Source: Mucilaginibacter sp. (lineage in GTDB: Bacteria > Bacteroidota > Bacteroidia > Sphingobacteriales > Sphingobacteriaceae). Taken from it: a DNA stretch of 64,000 nucleotides. A program made the position numbers and the translations under genes. Where the stretch lies: NCBI RefSeq assembly GCF_028288205.1, contig NZ_JAQBOD010000016.1, forward strand, positions 1-64,000, given 5' to 3'. Positions within the stretch are counted from its first letter, which is position 1. The number at the start of each line of letters is the position of its first letter. Of the stretch, positions 1 through 8,583 are shown piece after piece. The notes beneath the pieces are model-generated. The model ran no database searches. It saw only the letters and a program-made list of their open reading frames with translations, and was not told where the DNA came from.

Positions 1-7
1 AAAAAAA

Positions 8-206
8 GTGTTTCACATCAGGTGTTTCACCCTATTTTTGCAAAAAACCATAAAACAGCATAAAATTCTTATTATGAGATATTTATACTATTTAACCTAA
101 AGCTTTTGTACTGTTTCAAAGTGTTTCACTCATTTTGTCAAATTGCTATATATCAATAGGTTAACCTAAAAGAGTGTTTCATGTGTTTCACTAATTTATG
201 AAACAC
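8..206. repeat. Cluster of GTGTTTCA octamers
   Basis: The word GTGTTTCA(C) occurs at 8-16, 22-30, 121-129, 174-181 and 183-191, with an inverted copy TGAAACAC at 199-206 and a decayed copy near 112. Two copies of TTAACCTAAA (about 92-99 and 161-170) lie among them. No coding region was recognised here. The copies are irregularly spaced, which suits protein binding sites or remnants of a repeat better than a simple tandem array. Any gene to the left lies outside the window. Confidence 0.55.
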
Positions 207-261
207 TTTGCCGCCCTTTTTTAACGTAATAACCGTTACTATCCCGGCCAGATAATGGCAC

Positions 262-298
262 CATCTGCACATTTGCACACCTGCATATTTGCACATTA
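262..298. repeat. Degenerate octamer tandem run
   Basis: Four successive 8-mers are visible: TGCACATT, TGCACACC, TGCATATT and TGCACATT. The same word family recurs at 26179-26302, 33864-33891 and 42815-42965. The TTTG at 288-291 inside this run doubles as the likely -33 box of the rlmD promoter. Confidence 0.7.
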
Positions 299-317
299 AA
301 AAATACCCTTACCTTTG
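288..317 (+). promoter_or_regulatory. Bacteroidota-type promoter of rlmD
   Basis: TTTG at 288-291, an 18-nt gap, then TACCTTTG at 310-317, which matches the TAnnTTTG -7 consensus of Bacteroidota. The ATG at 324 is only 6 nt further on, so the transcript would be leaderless or nearly so. This also rules out the upstream in-frame TTG at 315, which lies inside the -7 box. Confidence 0.65.
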
Positions 318-323
318 ACCGTA

Positions 324-1730
324 ATGAGCAGAGGAGCAAAGAACCAGGTTTTTGAAAACGTTACCATTATTGATATTGCCGAAGAGGGCAAGGGGATAGG
401 CAAGGCAGATGATTTTGTGTTGTTTGTTGAAAAAGCCGTACCCGGCGATGTGGTGGATGTGCAGGTGTACCGTAGTAAAAAGAACTTCGGCGAGGCTAAG
501 ATCATAGGCCTTAAACAACCCAGCGAACATCGTGTAGAACCTTTCTGCGAACATTTTGGCACCTGCGGCGGCTGCAAATGGCAGCACATGACGTATAATG
601 CCCAACTGCAATTCAAACAAAAATCAGTAAGCGACGCGCTGAGTCGCCTGGCTAAAATAGAGGTGGGCGATATGCTGCCCATAGTGCCCTCGCCCGCCGA
701 CAGGTACTACCGTAATAAGCTGGAGTTTACGTTCAGCAACAAACGCTGGCTGTACGATGGCGAGAGCCGCGAGGATGAAACGCTGAACATGAACGCGCTG
801 GGCTTTCACATCCCCGGCCGTTTTGATAAGATACTTGATGTGCACCACTGCTACCTGCAAGCCGACCCAAGTAACGATATCCGCAACCGTATTGATGAAT
901 TCGCCAAGCAAAAAGGATATACTTATTATGACCTGCGTAACCATACCGGCGCGCTGCGTAACCTAATTATCCGCACCAGCACCACCGGCGAACTGATGGT
1001 GATCGTAGTGTTCGCCTACCCAACCGAGGAGGAGGTGAACAAGCTAATGAATTTTGTTGAGGTAGAGTTCCCGGAGATAACCTCACTGCTATACATACTT
1101 AACGAAAAAAAGAACGATACCATTTTTGATCAGGATGTGGTAGCCTGGAATGGTCCGGAGTATATACATGAGGAGATGCTGGGCATTAAGTTCCGCATTG
1201 GACCGAAATCATTCTACCAAACCAACAGCATACAGGCCCTGCGCCTCTACGAAATAACCCGCGATTTCGCCGAATTTAAAGGCGACGAACTGGTGTATGA
1301 TCTGTACACCGGCGCGGGCACCATTGCCAACTTTATAGCTAGCCATGTGCGCGAGGTGGTGGGGGTAGAGTATGTTCCCAGCGCTATTGAAGACGCCAAA
1401 ATTAACAGCGCCATCAACAACATCACCAACACCAAATTTTATGCGGGTGATATGAAGGATGTGCTCTCTGCCGAGTTTGTGGCAGCGCACGGCAAGCCGG
1501 ATGTTATTATAACCGATCCGCCGCGGGCGGGCATGCACCCGGATGTGGTGGCGCGGCTAATGGAAATTGAAGCCGAAAAGATAGTTTACGTAAGCTGCAA
1601 TGCCGCCACCCAGGCCCGTGACCTGCTGGTGCTGAAAGAGAAATACGATACGGTGAAGATACAGCCGGTAGATATGTTTCCGCATACCCAGCATGTGGAG
1701 AATGTGTTGTTGTTGGTGTTGAGGGGTTAG
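324..1730 (+). CDS. rlmD: 23S rRNA (uracil-5-)-methyltransferase, RlmD/RumA type
   Basis: This is a SAM-dependent m5U methyltransferase of the TrmA/RlmD family, 468 aa, expected to modify a uridine of 23S rRNA. An N-terminal TRAM-like beta domain covers about residues 5-64. A Cys cluster of the [4Fe-4S] type follows (C75, C81, C84 in CEHFGTCGGCKWQ) with a later Cys near 176. The Rossmann core shows DLYTGAGT from residue 326, DPPRAG near 398 and the catalytic Cys425 in YVSCN. The ATG at 324 was chosen because the upstream TTG falls within the promoter. The stop codon runs directly into a heptamer repeat. The family is certain; the exact target base is inferred. Confidence 0.92.
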   Translation: MSRGAKNQVFENVTIIDIAEEGKGIGKADDFVLFVEKAVPGDVVDVQVYRSKKNFGEAKIIGLKQPSEHRVEPFCEHFGTCGGCKWQHMTYNAQLQFKQKSVSDALSRLAKIEVGDMLPIVPSPADRYYRNKLEFTFSNKRWLYDGESREDETLNMNALGFHIPGRFDKILDVHHCYLQADPSNDIRNRIDEFAKQKGYTYYDLRNHTGALRNLIIRTSTTGELMVIVVFAYPTEEEVNKLMNFVEVEFPEITSLLYILNEKKNDTIFDQDVVAWNGPEYIHEEMLGIKFRIGPKSFYQTNSIQALRLYEITRDFAEFKGDELVYDLYTGAGTIANFIASHVREVVGVEYVPSAIEDAKINSAINNITNTKFYAGDMKDVLSAEFVAAHGKPDVIITDPPRAGMHPDVVARLMEIEAEKIVYVSCNAATQARDLLVLKEKYDTVKIQPVDMFPHTQHVENVLLLVLRG

Positions 1731-1762
1731 AGATTGAAGATTAGAGATTAGTTAATTAGATA
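1731..1762. repeat. Degenerate heptamer run (AGATTAG word)
   Basis: AGATTGA, AGATTAG, AGATTAG and TTAATTAG follow the rlmD stop codon without a gap. The same word family forms the inverted pairs at 39027-39137 and 59013-59112 and a run at 14124-14152. Just after it, at 1793-1805, is ATCATGGTTCAGA, which recurs exactly at 4990-5002. Confidence 0.6.
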
Positions 1763-1811
1763 GCCAAATCAAGAAATCCATGAATCTTATAGATCATGGT
1801 TCAGATTATAT

Positions 1812-2207
1812 ATGGAACCGGAAGAATTGCTTAATGAGGGGCGCGGGGAAGCGCAAAAGCCGGCGGCTGATAGTCCGCTGGTTAGTTTACAGCGCGATTT
1901 GAAAATGTTTAGTGAATCCATCCACGAAGTGGCTGTGGAGATCATGGTGGAAGGGTTATCTAAGTACCCCATCTTCGTAGCGCATCAGCATGAAATTAAA
2001 CTGGGTGAATTGATATTAGACAGGTTCGAGCTAAACTCGGAGTGGAGCATACACGCCTCAACCCTTGAAGAGTTTTTGGAGCGGGGCATAGTTAAACCCG
2101 AATTGAAGCAACGCTTTATAGATACTTACAAAAGCCCCAAAGATTTTATGTGTGTATTTGTGGTAGTACCCGAAGGGGCAAACTTTGTGTTTGTGCCGTA
2201 TGAATAG
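1812..2207 (+). CDS. Conserved hypothetical protein, 131 aa
   Basis: I do not recognise a named domain. The protein is soluble and acidic, without a signal peptide or membrane segment. The N-terminal 25 residues look disordered (rich in E, G, A and P). A helical central part (about residues 27-100) contains SLQRDLKMFSESIHEVA, and the C-terminus is a hydrophobic strand pair (MCVFVVVPEGANFVFVPYE). Base composition and codon use resemble the neighbours. It lies between rlmD and a phosphoribosyltransferase on the same strand, with a 30-nt gap to the latter, so co-transcription is plausible. It looks like a real gene because it is collinear and ends in well-formed beta structure; the function is unknown. 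Confidence 0.7.
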   Translation: MEPEELLNEGRGEAQKPAADSPLVSLQRDLKMFSESIHEVAVEIMVEGLSKYPIFVAHQHEIKLGELILDRFELNSEWSIHASTLEEFLERGIVKPELKQRFIDTYKSPKDFMCVFVVVPEGANFVFVPYE

Positions 2208-2237
2208 GGATAGTATATTTACATGAATTAAAGCGCC

Positions 2238-2747
2238 ATGCCAGATCAACCCATACTTATATTAAATAAGCAGCAGATACAGCAAAAAATAGATCGTATT
2301 GCTTACCAGATACTGGAAGATAATTTCGACGAGAAAGAAATCATCATAGCCGGTATGCTGCCGCGCGGAGGCTTCCTGGCCACACGCCTTAAAAACGTGT
2401 TGGATAAGATAGCGCCGTTTAAAAGCATGGTGCTAACTATCGACCTCGACCGCTTCAGCAGCAGCCTTAACGCTAAGATAGATTTTGATATACAGCAGTG
2501 TAATAATAAGGTAGTTATTTTGGTAGATGATGTGCTTAACAGCGGTAAGTCGCTGGCTTATGGGTTCGGGGTTTTCCTGGATGTGCCGCTTAAAAAATTA
2601 CGCACCGTTGTACTGGTAGATCGTAACCATAAAAATTTCCCCATTACTACCGATTATTCGGGCATAGCACTATCTACCATTATTAAACAACACATTGATG
2701 TGGTGCTTAGCGAGAATGGGGAAGAGGATGCGGTTTATCTGAGGTAG
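2238..2747 (+). CDS. Phosphoribosyltransferase (PRTase type I, PyrR-like)
   Basis: Type I PRTase fold of 169 aa. The PRPP-binding loop is clear: VVILVDDVLNSGKSLAYG at about residues 93-111, with the two acidic residues and the small-residue loop typical of the family. An earlier GMLPRGGFLA (about residues 35-44) fits the loop that contacts pyrophosphate. Length and layout fit PyrR-like uracil phosphoribosyltransferase/regulators, but no pyrimidine gene is adjacent, so a regulatory role cannot be claimed. Such genes occur in Bacteroidota as stand-alone 'phosphoribosyltransferase family' members. The catalytic class is well supported; the base substrate is unknown. Confidence 0.8.
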   Translation: MPDQPILILNKQQIQQKIDRIAYQILEDNFDEKEIIIAGMLPRGGFLATRLKNVLDKIAPFKSMVLTIDLDRFSSSLNAKIDFDIQQCNNKVVILVDDVLNSGKSLAYGFGVFLDVPLKKLRTVVLVDRNHKNFPITTDYSGIALSTIIKQHIDVVLSENGEEDAVYLR

Positions 2748-2795
2748 AGCCCTATTTGATTGCTTGCGAATAGCTTATGCCGTAGCGCTCAATTG

Positions 2796-2935
2796 CCGTA
2801 GGCTGTACTTTTGTCTTTGACACAAAAGTAACCAAAAAGTCAAGTCAGGACGATCGCTTCCACTACACAGGCCAGACTCCCGGCCGCGCGCCCTGACAGC
2901 CCCACGCTTTTTTTGATTCTCATTAATTAGCAATT
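2796..2935. repeat. Intergenic repeat candidate with ACTTTTGT/ACAAAAGT hairpin
   Basis: The 2748-3030 gap has no supported gene. ACTTTTGT (from about 2807) pairs with ACAAAAGT (ending near 2828), followed by AACCAAAAAGTCAAG. This resembles a dispersed intergenic sequence I associate with Sphingobacteriaceae genomes, but there is no second copy in this window to prove it. A G+C-rich stretch (about 2875-2900 and 2980-2995) follows. Confidence 0.35.
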
Positions 2936-3030
2936 TTTTGGTTCTGTCCGAAACCGTCAGCCAAACAGCGCCTCCCGCGGCGAATGAGCGGGCGATGTTA
3001 TCGTGTACCCGAAGTATCATTCAAAACAAA

Positions 3031-3054
3031 AAGGCCAACCCTATGGTCAGCCTT
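3031..3054 (-). terminator. Rho-independent terminator of ettA
   Basis: On the minus strand, AAGGCTGACC, loop ATAG and GGTTGGCCTT form a 10-bp stem (with two G-U pairs) followed by TTTTTG. It begins 6 nt after the ettA stop codon. Confidence 0.8.
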
Positions 3055-3060
3055 TCTAAA

Positions 3061-4743
3061 TTACACCGTCAATTTCTTATACTTTATCCTTTTTGGCGCA
3101 ATATCACCTAAACGTTTTTTGCGGTTCTCTTCATAATCAGAGTAATTACCCTCAAAGAAATACACCTGCGAGTTACCCTCAAAAGCCAGTATGTGCGTGC
3201 ATATACGGTCCAAAAACCAACGGTCGTGGCTGATTACTACCGCGCAGCCGCCAAAGTTTTCTAAAGCTTCTTCTAAAGCACGCAGCGTATTTACGTCGAT
3301 ATCATTGGTAGGCTCATCCAGCAGCAAAACGTTGCTTCCTTTTTTTAGAGTGATAGATAAATGCACCCGGTTACGCTCGCCGCCCGATAGCACACCCACT
3401 TTTTTCTGCTGATCTGCTCCGTTAAAGTTAAAGCGCGATACATAGGCCCGGGAGTTTAGCGGACGGTTGCCTACCATAATGGTTTCCAGTCCGCCGGTTA
3501 CGTTTTCCCATACAGATTTGTTGGGGTCAAGGTCGTCATGCAGTTGGTCCACATAGCCCAAGTGCACGGTTTCGCCAACGCGGAAGGTGCCCGCATCGGG
3601 CTGGTCCTGCCCGGTAATTAAGCGGAACAGTGTGGTTTTACCTGCGCCATTTGGCCCTATGATACCTACAATTCCTGCAGGGGGTAGGGAGAAGTTCAGG
3701 TTATCAAACAATAATTTATCGCCATAACTTTTGCTTACGCCGTTGGCTTCTATAACGATGTTACCCAAACGCGGGCCGGGCGGAATAAACAGCTCCAGTT
3801 TTTCTTCGCGCTCTTTGGTTTCTTCGGAGGCTAATTTATCATAGTTGGATAGGCGGGCTTTCGATTTGGTGTGCCTGCCTTTCGGACCCATGCGCACCCA
3901 TTCCAGTTCGCGCTCTAATGCTTTTTGGCGCTTGCCTTCGGTTTTATCTTCCTGTGCCAGGCGTTTTGCTTTTTGGTCAAGCCATGAAGAATAATTGCCT
4001 TTCCATGGAATGCCCTCGCCGCGGTCAAGCTCCAGTATCCAGCCGGCAACATTGTCAAGGAAGTAACGATCGTGCGTTACAGCTATAACGGTGCCTTTAT
4101 ATTGTTTTAGATGCTGTTCCAGCCAATCAATAGATTCGGCATCAAGGTGGTTGGTAGGCTCATCCAGCAATAAAACATCAGGTTCTTTTAACAGTAACCT
4201 ACACAAAGCCACCCGGCGGCGCTCGCCTCCGGATAGTACCGATATTTTAGTATCAGGCTCAGGACAGCGCAAGGCATCCATGGCTCGTTCAAGTTTAACG
4301 TCCAGTTCCCAGGCGTTTACGGCATCTATCTGATCCTGCAGCTCGCCCTGGCGGGCCATCAGCTTATCCATTTTATCGGCATCGCTATAGTACTCTTCCA
4401 GGCCAAATTTTTCGTTTATCTCTTCGTATTCTTTTAGCAGTGCGGTGGTTTCGCTCACACCTTCTTCAACTACTTCGCGTACAGTTTTGTTGGGATCGAG
4501 CTCAGGCTCCTGGCTAAGGTAGCCAACAGTATAGCCCGGCGAAAACACAACCTCGCCAATATTTGTCTTATCTATGCCCGCGATAATTTTTAGCAGGGAC
4601 GATTTCCCCGACCCATTTAACCCTATAACGCCAATTTTAGCGCCATAAAAAAAGCTCAGGTAAATGTTTTTTAATACTGTTTTTTGCGGGGGATATACTT
4701 TGCTTACCCCGGCCATTGAAAATATGATCTTCTCGTCTGCCAC
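3061..4743 (-). CDS. ettA: Energy-dependent translational throttle protein EttA (ABC-F)
   Basis: Cytoplasmic ABC-F ATPase of 560 aa that binds the ribosomal E site and gates translation elongation according to ATP/ADP level. It has two ABC domains and no membrane segments. First Walker A is GLNGSGKSS (residues 41-49) with signature LSGGERRRVAL; second Walker A is GPNGAGKTT (about 340) with LSGGERNRVHL. The inter-domain linker is rich in charged helices (about 245-320), as in EttA. Length and order match the family closely. The start is GTG (GTG GCA GAC GAG). An octamer repeat lies immediately upstream of the start codon, and a strong terminator follows the gene, so it is probably monocistronic. 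Confidence 0.93.
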   Translation of the reverse strand: MADEKIIFSMAGVSKVYPPQKTVLKNIYLSFFYGAKIGVIGLNGSGKSSLLKIIAGIDKTNIGEVVFSPGYTVGYLSQEPELDPNKTVREVVEEGVSETTALLKEYEEINEKFGLEEYYSDADKMDKLMARQGELQDQIDAVNAWELDVKLERAMDALRCPEPDTKISVLSGGERRRVALCRLLLKEPDVLLLDEPTNHLDAESIDWLEQHLKQYKGTVIAVTHDRYFLDNVAGWILELDRGEGIPWKGNYSSWLDQKAKRLAQEDKTEGKRQKALERELEWVRMGPKGRHTKSKARLSNYDKLASEETKEREEKLELFIPPGPRLGNIVIEANGVSKSYGDKLLFDNLNFSLPPAGIVGIIGPNGAGKTTLFRLITGQDQPDAGTFRVGETVHLGYVDQLHDDLDPNKSVWENVTGGLETIMVGNRPLNSRAYVSRFNFNGADQQKKVGVLSGGERNRVHLSITLKKGSNVLLLDEPTNDIDVNTLRALEEALENFGGCAVVISHDRWFLDRICTHILAFEGNSQVYFFEGNYSDYEENRKKRLGDIAPKRIKYKKLTV

Positions 4744-4755
4744 CGTGTTTAATTA

Positions 4756-4788
4756 TTGAATATGTGAATTAGTGATTGAGTGAATAGG
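4756..4788. repeat. Degenerate octamer run (GAATTAGT word)
   Basis: Units GAATATGT, GAATTAGT, GATTGAGT and GAATAGG lie about 13 nt upstream of the ettA start. The word matches the inverted pair at 38382-38500 and the runs at 17291-17323 and 45797-45831. Confidence 0.6.
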
Positions 4789-5027
4789 CTTTTTTTGATA
4801 GGTAAATATCGATGCAAATATGGGCAATAGTATAGCTAAGTGCAAACCGAAAACTATAAACTAACCCATGCGAGAAATGTTCTGTTTTTTTGGCGTTACA
4901 TTTTTTATAAGTAGAATCACCTGACCTACCCCGACCCCCATTTAACCCCAACTAGGCTAAGGCAATCTGCTCATCCTCTAATCCTACGCATCATGGTTCA
5001 GACACCCTGCGCAACCGATATACTCAA

Positions 5028-5062
5028 ACTGCCAACTGCAAACGCCCACTGCAAACTAAACA
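5028..5062. repeat. Degenerate heptamer run (ACTGCAA word)
   Basis: ACTGCCA, ACTGCAA, ACGCCC, ACTGCAA and ACTAAAC form a 7-base periodic run within the long gene-free stretch 4744-5392. The rest of that stretch is AT-rich leader of clpC plus a second copy of ATCATGGTTCAGA (4990-5002). No coding region was recognised there. Confidence 0.5.
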
Positions 5063-5339
5063 CCCCATGCCGTAATGTCATCTCACCTGACTAAACTGCT
5101 TATTTTTCCACAATTGTGCAATTTCATTCCTTTTTTGGTTAAACTATTACTGTTTGTTCATATCAAACAGGTAGTTAACTACGTTATTAATGTAAAATTT
5201 ACACGCTGTTAACTAATTTTTAAAAGATAAATGTTGCATAAAGTTTAACTTTTAATAGATTGCACATCATAATAGTGTCTGTTTAATTGTTAAGTGAAAA
5301 AGTTGGCAACAATATTGTTGATAATTATGGAAAACAACG

Positions 5340-5376
5340 CGTTCTAACTGTAGAAACAAATTAATATATTAGAACG
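5340..5376 (+). promoter_or_regulatory. 8-bp inverted repeat upstream of clpC
   Basis: CGTTCTAA (5340-5347) and TTAGAACG (5369-5376) are perfect inverted copies separated by 21 nt, ending 16 nt before the clpC start codon. This could be an operator or a 5'-UTR hairpin. No known Bacteroidota heat-shock operator was recognised, so the role is open. Confidence 0.35.
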
Positions 5377-5392
5377 TATAATAAGAATATAT

Positions 5393-7927
5393 ATGGAAGC
5401 AAAATTTTCGCCACGGGTTAAGGATGTGATACAATACAGCAGGGAAGAGGCATTGCGCCTTGGGCATGACTATATTGGTACAGAGCACCTGCTACTTGGG
5501 CTTATCCGTGATGGTGACGGTGTAGCTATAAAGCTGCTTAGAGAACTGGCTGTTGATACGGCCAGATTGCGCCGTTCTGTCGAAGACGCTGTAAAAGGAA
5601 CTATAGGAACTAATGTACATATTGGCAGCATACCACTAACCAAACAAGCCGAAAAAGTATTAAAGATAACTTACCTGGAAGCTAAAATTTTTAAAAGCGA
5701 TGTAATAGGTACCGAGCATTTATTGTTATCTATTTTGCGCGATGAAGATAATATCGCATCGCAAATACTGATGCAGTTTAATGTTAATTACGAAGTGTTT
5801 AAAGGCGAGGTAGAATCGCATAAAAACAATGTGACCGATGAGATGCCCGGTTCATCAACCGGCGGTGAGGATGATTTTAAAGAAGAAGAAGCATTTAATC
5901 AGCCTAAAAAAGTATCAGACATTAAATCAAAAACCCCTGTATTGGACAACTTTGGCCGCGATTTAACTCGTGCTGCCGAAGATGGTAAACTTGATCCGAT
6001 TGTAGGCCGTGAGAAAGAAATTGAGCGTGTATCGCAAATTCTTTCTCGTCGTAAAAAGAACAACCCGATATTAATTGGTGAGCCGGGCGTTGGTAAATCT
6101 GCTATTGCCGAAGGTTTAGCTTTAAGAATTGTTCAGCGTAAGGTATCGCGTGTATTGTTTAACAAACGCGTGGTTACTTTAGACCTGGCTTCGTTAGTGG
6201 CAGGTACCAAATACCGCGGACAGTTTGAAGAGCGTATGAAAGCCGTTATGAACGAGCTGGAAAAATCGCCGGATGTTATTTTGTTTATTGACGAAATACA
6301 TACCATTGTTGGTGCAGGTGGTGCCTCAGGTTCGCTGGATGCATCGAATATGTTTAAACCGGCTTTGGCCCGTGGAGAGATACAATGTATTGGTGCCACA
6401 ACTTTAGATGAGTATCGCCAGTATATTGAGAAAGATGGAGCTTTAGACCGTCGTTTCCAGAAAGTAATGGTTGAGCCGGCTACGCCTGATGAAACTGTTG
6501 AAATACTAAACAGGATCAAAGAAAAATACGAAGAGCATCATGGTGTAACTTATACCGATGAAGCTATTGAGGCTTGTGTAGCTTTAACTACAAGATATAT
6601 TACAGACAGGTTCTTGCCGGACAAGGCTATTGATGCTTTGGATGAATCAGGATCGCGCGTTCACTTAACCAATATCCACGTTCCGCCGGAAATTTTGGAT
6701 ATTGAAAATAAGATTGAGCTGATTAAAGTTGAGAAAAATAAAGTAGTACGCAGCCAGAAATATGAAGAGGCCGCAAAACTGCGCGATACCGAAAAGCATT
6801 TGCTGGAAGAATTGGAGCAGGCTAAAGCGATATGGGAAGCCGAAACAAAATCAAAACGTTATACTGTAACTGAAGATAATGTTGCCGAGGTTGTATCTAT
6901 GATGACAGGTATACCTGTTCAAAAAGTAGGACAAACTGATAGTCAGAAATTGTTAAACATGAGCGGCACTATTGGCAACAAGATTATAGGCCAGGAAGAC
7001 GCGATAAAGAAACTGACCCGTGCCATACAACGCACACGTGCCGGATTAAAAGATCCTAAAAAGCCAATTGGCTCGTTTATTTTCTTAGGCCCTACAGGTG
7101 TTGGTAAAACAGAGCTGGCTAAAGAGCTTGCCCGTTTTATGTTTGATACCGAGGACGCGCTGATACAAATTGATATGAGCGAGTACATGGAAAAATTCGC
7201 TGTGTCTCGTTTAGTTGGAGCGCCTCCGGGCTATGTGGGTTATGAAGAAGGCGGACAATTGACAGAGAAAGTACGCCGCAAACCATACGCGGTTGTATTG
7301 CTTGATGAAATTGAAAAAGCTCACCCGGATGTATTTAACATACTATTGCAGGTGTTAGACGAAGGACAGTTAACTGATTCTTTGGGCCGTAAGGTTGATT
7401 TCAGAAACGCGATCATCATCATGACCTCGAACATTGGCGCGCGCCAGTTGAAAGATTTTGGACAAGGTGTAGGTTTTAACACTAATGCTAAAACAACACA
7501 GGCCGATTCGCACTCAAGAGGTGTGATAGAGAACGCTTTAAAACGTGCTTTCGCTCCGGAATTTTTAAACCGTATTGATGACGTTATTGTATTTAACTCG
7601 CTTGGCGAAGATGAAATATTTAAGATCATTGATATTGAGTTAGCTTCATTATTTGGCCGTGTTAACAGCTTAGGTTATAAAATTGAGCTGACCGAAGCAG
7701 CCAAAAAGTTTATTGCCGAAAAAGGATATGATTCGCAATTTGGCGCCCGCCCGTTAAAGCGCGCCATCCAAAAACATTTGGAGGACCCAATTGCCGAAGA
7801 AATACTAAAGGGCGAGATGCACGAAGGCGATACCATGATGGTTGACTACGATAAAGAAGCCGACGAGATAAAAATATCTCCTAAGAAGGCTTCTAATAAA
7901 AAGCCGAAACAGGAAGAGCAGAATTAA
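5393..7927 (+). CDS. clpC: ATP-dependent Clp protease ATP-binding subunit ClpC
   Basis: Hsp100 AAA+ unfoldase of 844 aa that feeds substrates to ClpP. Domain order: two N-terminal Clp repeats (about 1-145, each with a GTEHLLL motif), an acidic linker, AAA-1 with Walker [10 protein letters not shown] (about 228), a UVR/coiled-coil middle domain (about 440-480, [12 protein letters not shown]), AAA-2 with Walker [10 protein letters not shown] (about 565), and a C-terminal ClpB-D2-small-type domain. The UVR-type middle domain and N-domain separate it from ClpB and ClpA. The tail is lysine-rich. It has its own leader of about 600 bp and a strong terminator, suggesting a single-gene unit. Full length, no defects seen. 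Confidence 0.95.
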   Translation: MEAKFSPRVKDVIQYSREEALRLGHDYIGTEHLLLGLIRDGDGVAIKLLRELAVDTARLRRSVEDAVKGTIGTNVHIGSIPLTKQAEKVLKITYLEAKIFKSDVIGTEHLLLSILRDEDNIASQILMQFNVNYEVFKGEVESHKNNVTDEMPGSSTGGEDDFKEEEAFNQPKKVSDIKSKTPVLDNFGRDLTRAAEDGKLDPIVGREKEIERVSQILSRRKKNNPILIGEPGVGKSAIAEGLALRIVQRKVSRVLFNKRVVTLDLASLVAGTKYRGQFEERMKAVMNELEKSPDVILFIDEIHTIVGAGGASGSLDASNMFKPALARGEIQCIGATTLDEYRQYIEKDGALDRRFQKVMVEPATPDETVEILNRIKEKYEEHHGVTYTDEAIEACVALTTRYITDRFLPDKAIDALDESGSRVHLTNIHVPPEILDIENKIELIKVEKNKVVRSQKYEEAAKLRDTEKHLLEELEQAKAIWEAETKSKRYTVTEDNVAEVVSMMTGIPVQKVGQTDSQKLLNMSGTIGNKIIGQEDAIKKLTRAIQRTRAGLKDPKKPIGSFIFLGPTGVGKTELAKELARFMFDTEDALIQIDMSEYMEKFAVSRLVGAPPGYVGYEEGGQLTEKVRRKPYAVVLLDEIEKAHPDVFNILLQVLDEGQLTDSLGRKVDFRNAIIIMTSNIGARQLKDFGQGVGFNTNAKTTQADSHSRGVIENALKRAFAPEFLNRIDDVIVFNSLGEDEIFKIIDIELASLFGRVNSLGYKIELTEAAKKFIAEKGYDSQFGARPLKRAIQKHLEDPIAEEILKGEMHEGDTMMVDYDKEADEIKISPKKASNKKPKQEEQN

Positions 7928-7942
7928 GCTTTCAATAATATG

Positions 7943-7974
7943 AAGAGCCCCCGAAGTCGGGGGCTCTTTTTGTT
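7943..7974 (+). terminator. Terminator of clpC
   Basis: AAGAGCCCCCGA (7943-7954) pairs with TCGGGGGCTCTT (7957-7968), a 12-bp GC-rich stem with a 2-nt nominal loop, followed by a T-rich tract. It starts 15 nt after the clpC stop codon. Confidence 0.9.
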
Positions 7975-8119
7975 TATATAATGGTGGATGTCGGAACTCC
8001 GTTAAAGAGTGGGCGTAAAGCCTTAACATGATGCCTCCGTTATTTTTTTTAAATTAATCAAACTAAATATTAAACCTTTTCGTTTTAAAATAATCTTAGA
8101 TACGGATAAATAACTTACT

Positions 8120-8518
8120 ATGAAAAAAATATTATCAATCGCATGCGTTGTCCTGATTGTGGCAGCATTAACATCCTGTAAAAAAACGTACGTAACTAAT
8201 GTTACACCTAATTCAACCTACCTGGTTACTATTCCGGCAAGCAGTTGGATGCAGACTACAGACGGTAAATCAGATTCGGTTTCTATTAAAGCGCCGGCAA
8301 TAGATAACTTTTTTAATAACAATGGCGCTACACTGGTTTATTTCTCTTTCTTTAAAGGAGTATACGAGCAAATACCGGAAGTTTATAATAATGTATCATA
8401 CAGCTACTTCCATTACACCGGTAACTTGGTATTATACTCGCAGCCAGTTGGCGGTGGCGTACCGGTTAAACCAACCAGTGATATTACGGTGAAGTTGGTA
8501 TTGATACCGTCTGAATAA
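8120..8518 (+). CDS. Small putative lipoprotein, unknown function
   Basis: 132-aa exported protein. The N-terminus MKKILSIACVVLIVAALTSC is a type II signal peptide with a lipobox-like LTSC; Cys20 would carry the lipid and is followed by KK. The mature part is beta-rich with many Tyr, Val, Ser and Thr residues and contains no motif I recognise. It is preceded by an AT-rich leader and followed by a strong terminator, so it is transcribed alone. Such short lipoproteins are common in Sphingobacteriaceae. Export and lipidation are well supported; the function is unknown. Confidence 0.75.
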   Translation: MKKILSIACVVLIVAALTSCKKTYVTNVTPNSTYLVTIPASSWMQTTDGKSDSVSIKAPAIDNFFNNNGATLVYFSFFKGVYEQIPEVYNNVSYSYFHYTGNLVLYSQPVGGGVPVKPTSDITVKLVLIPSE

Positions 8519-8538
8519 GAAATTTGCGTTAAAACAGG

Positions 8539-8568
8539 AAAGGCTAACCGTTTGGTTAGCCTTTTTTT
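8539..8568 (+). terminator. Terminator of the small lipoprotein gene
   Basis: AAAGGCTAACC (8539-8549), loop GTTT, GGTTAGCCTTT (8554-8564), then T residues. On the opposite strand the A-run could also serve fabI, whose stop lies 16 nt away, so it may be bidirectional. Confidence 0.85.
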
Positions 8569-8583
8569 ATCGACAAGTATTTT

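Noticed and set aside
8102-8119. Shine-Dalgarno sites for small genes
   Set aside because: No consistent GGAGG spacing is seen in this window, as expected for Bacteroidota; starts were chosen by domains and promoter position instead.
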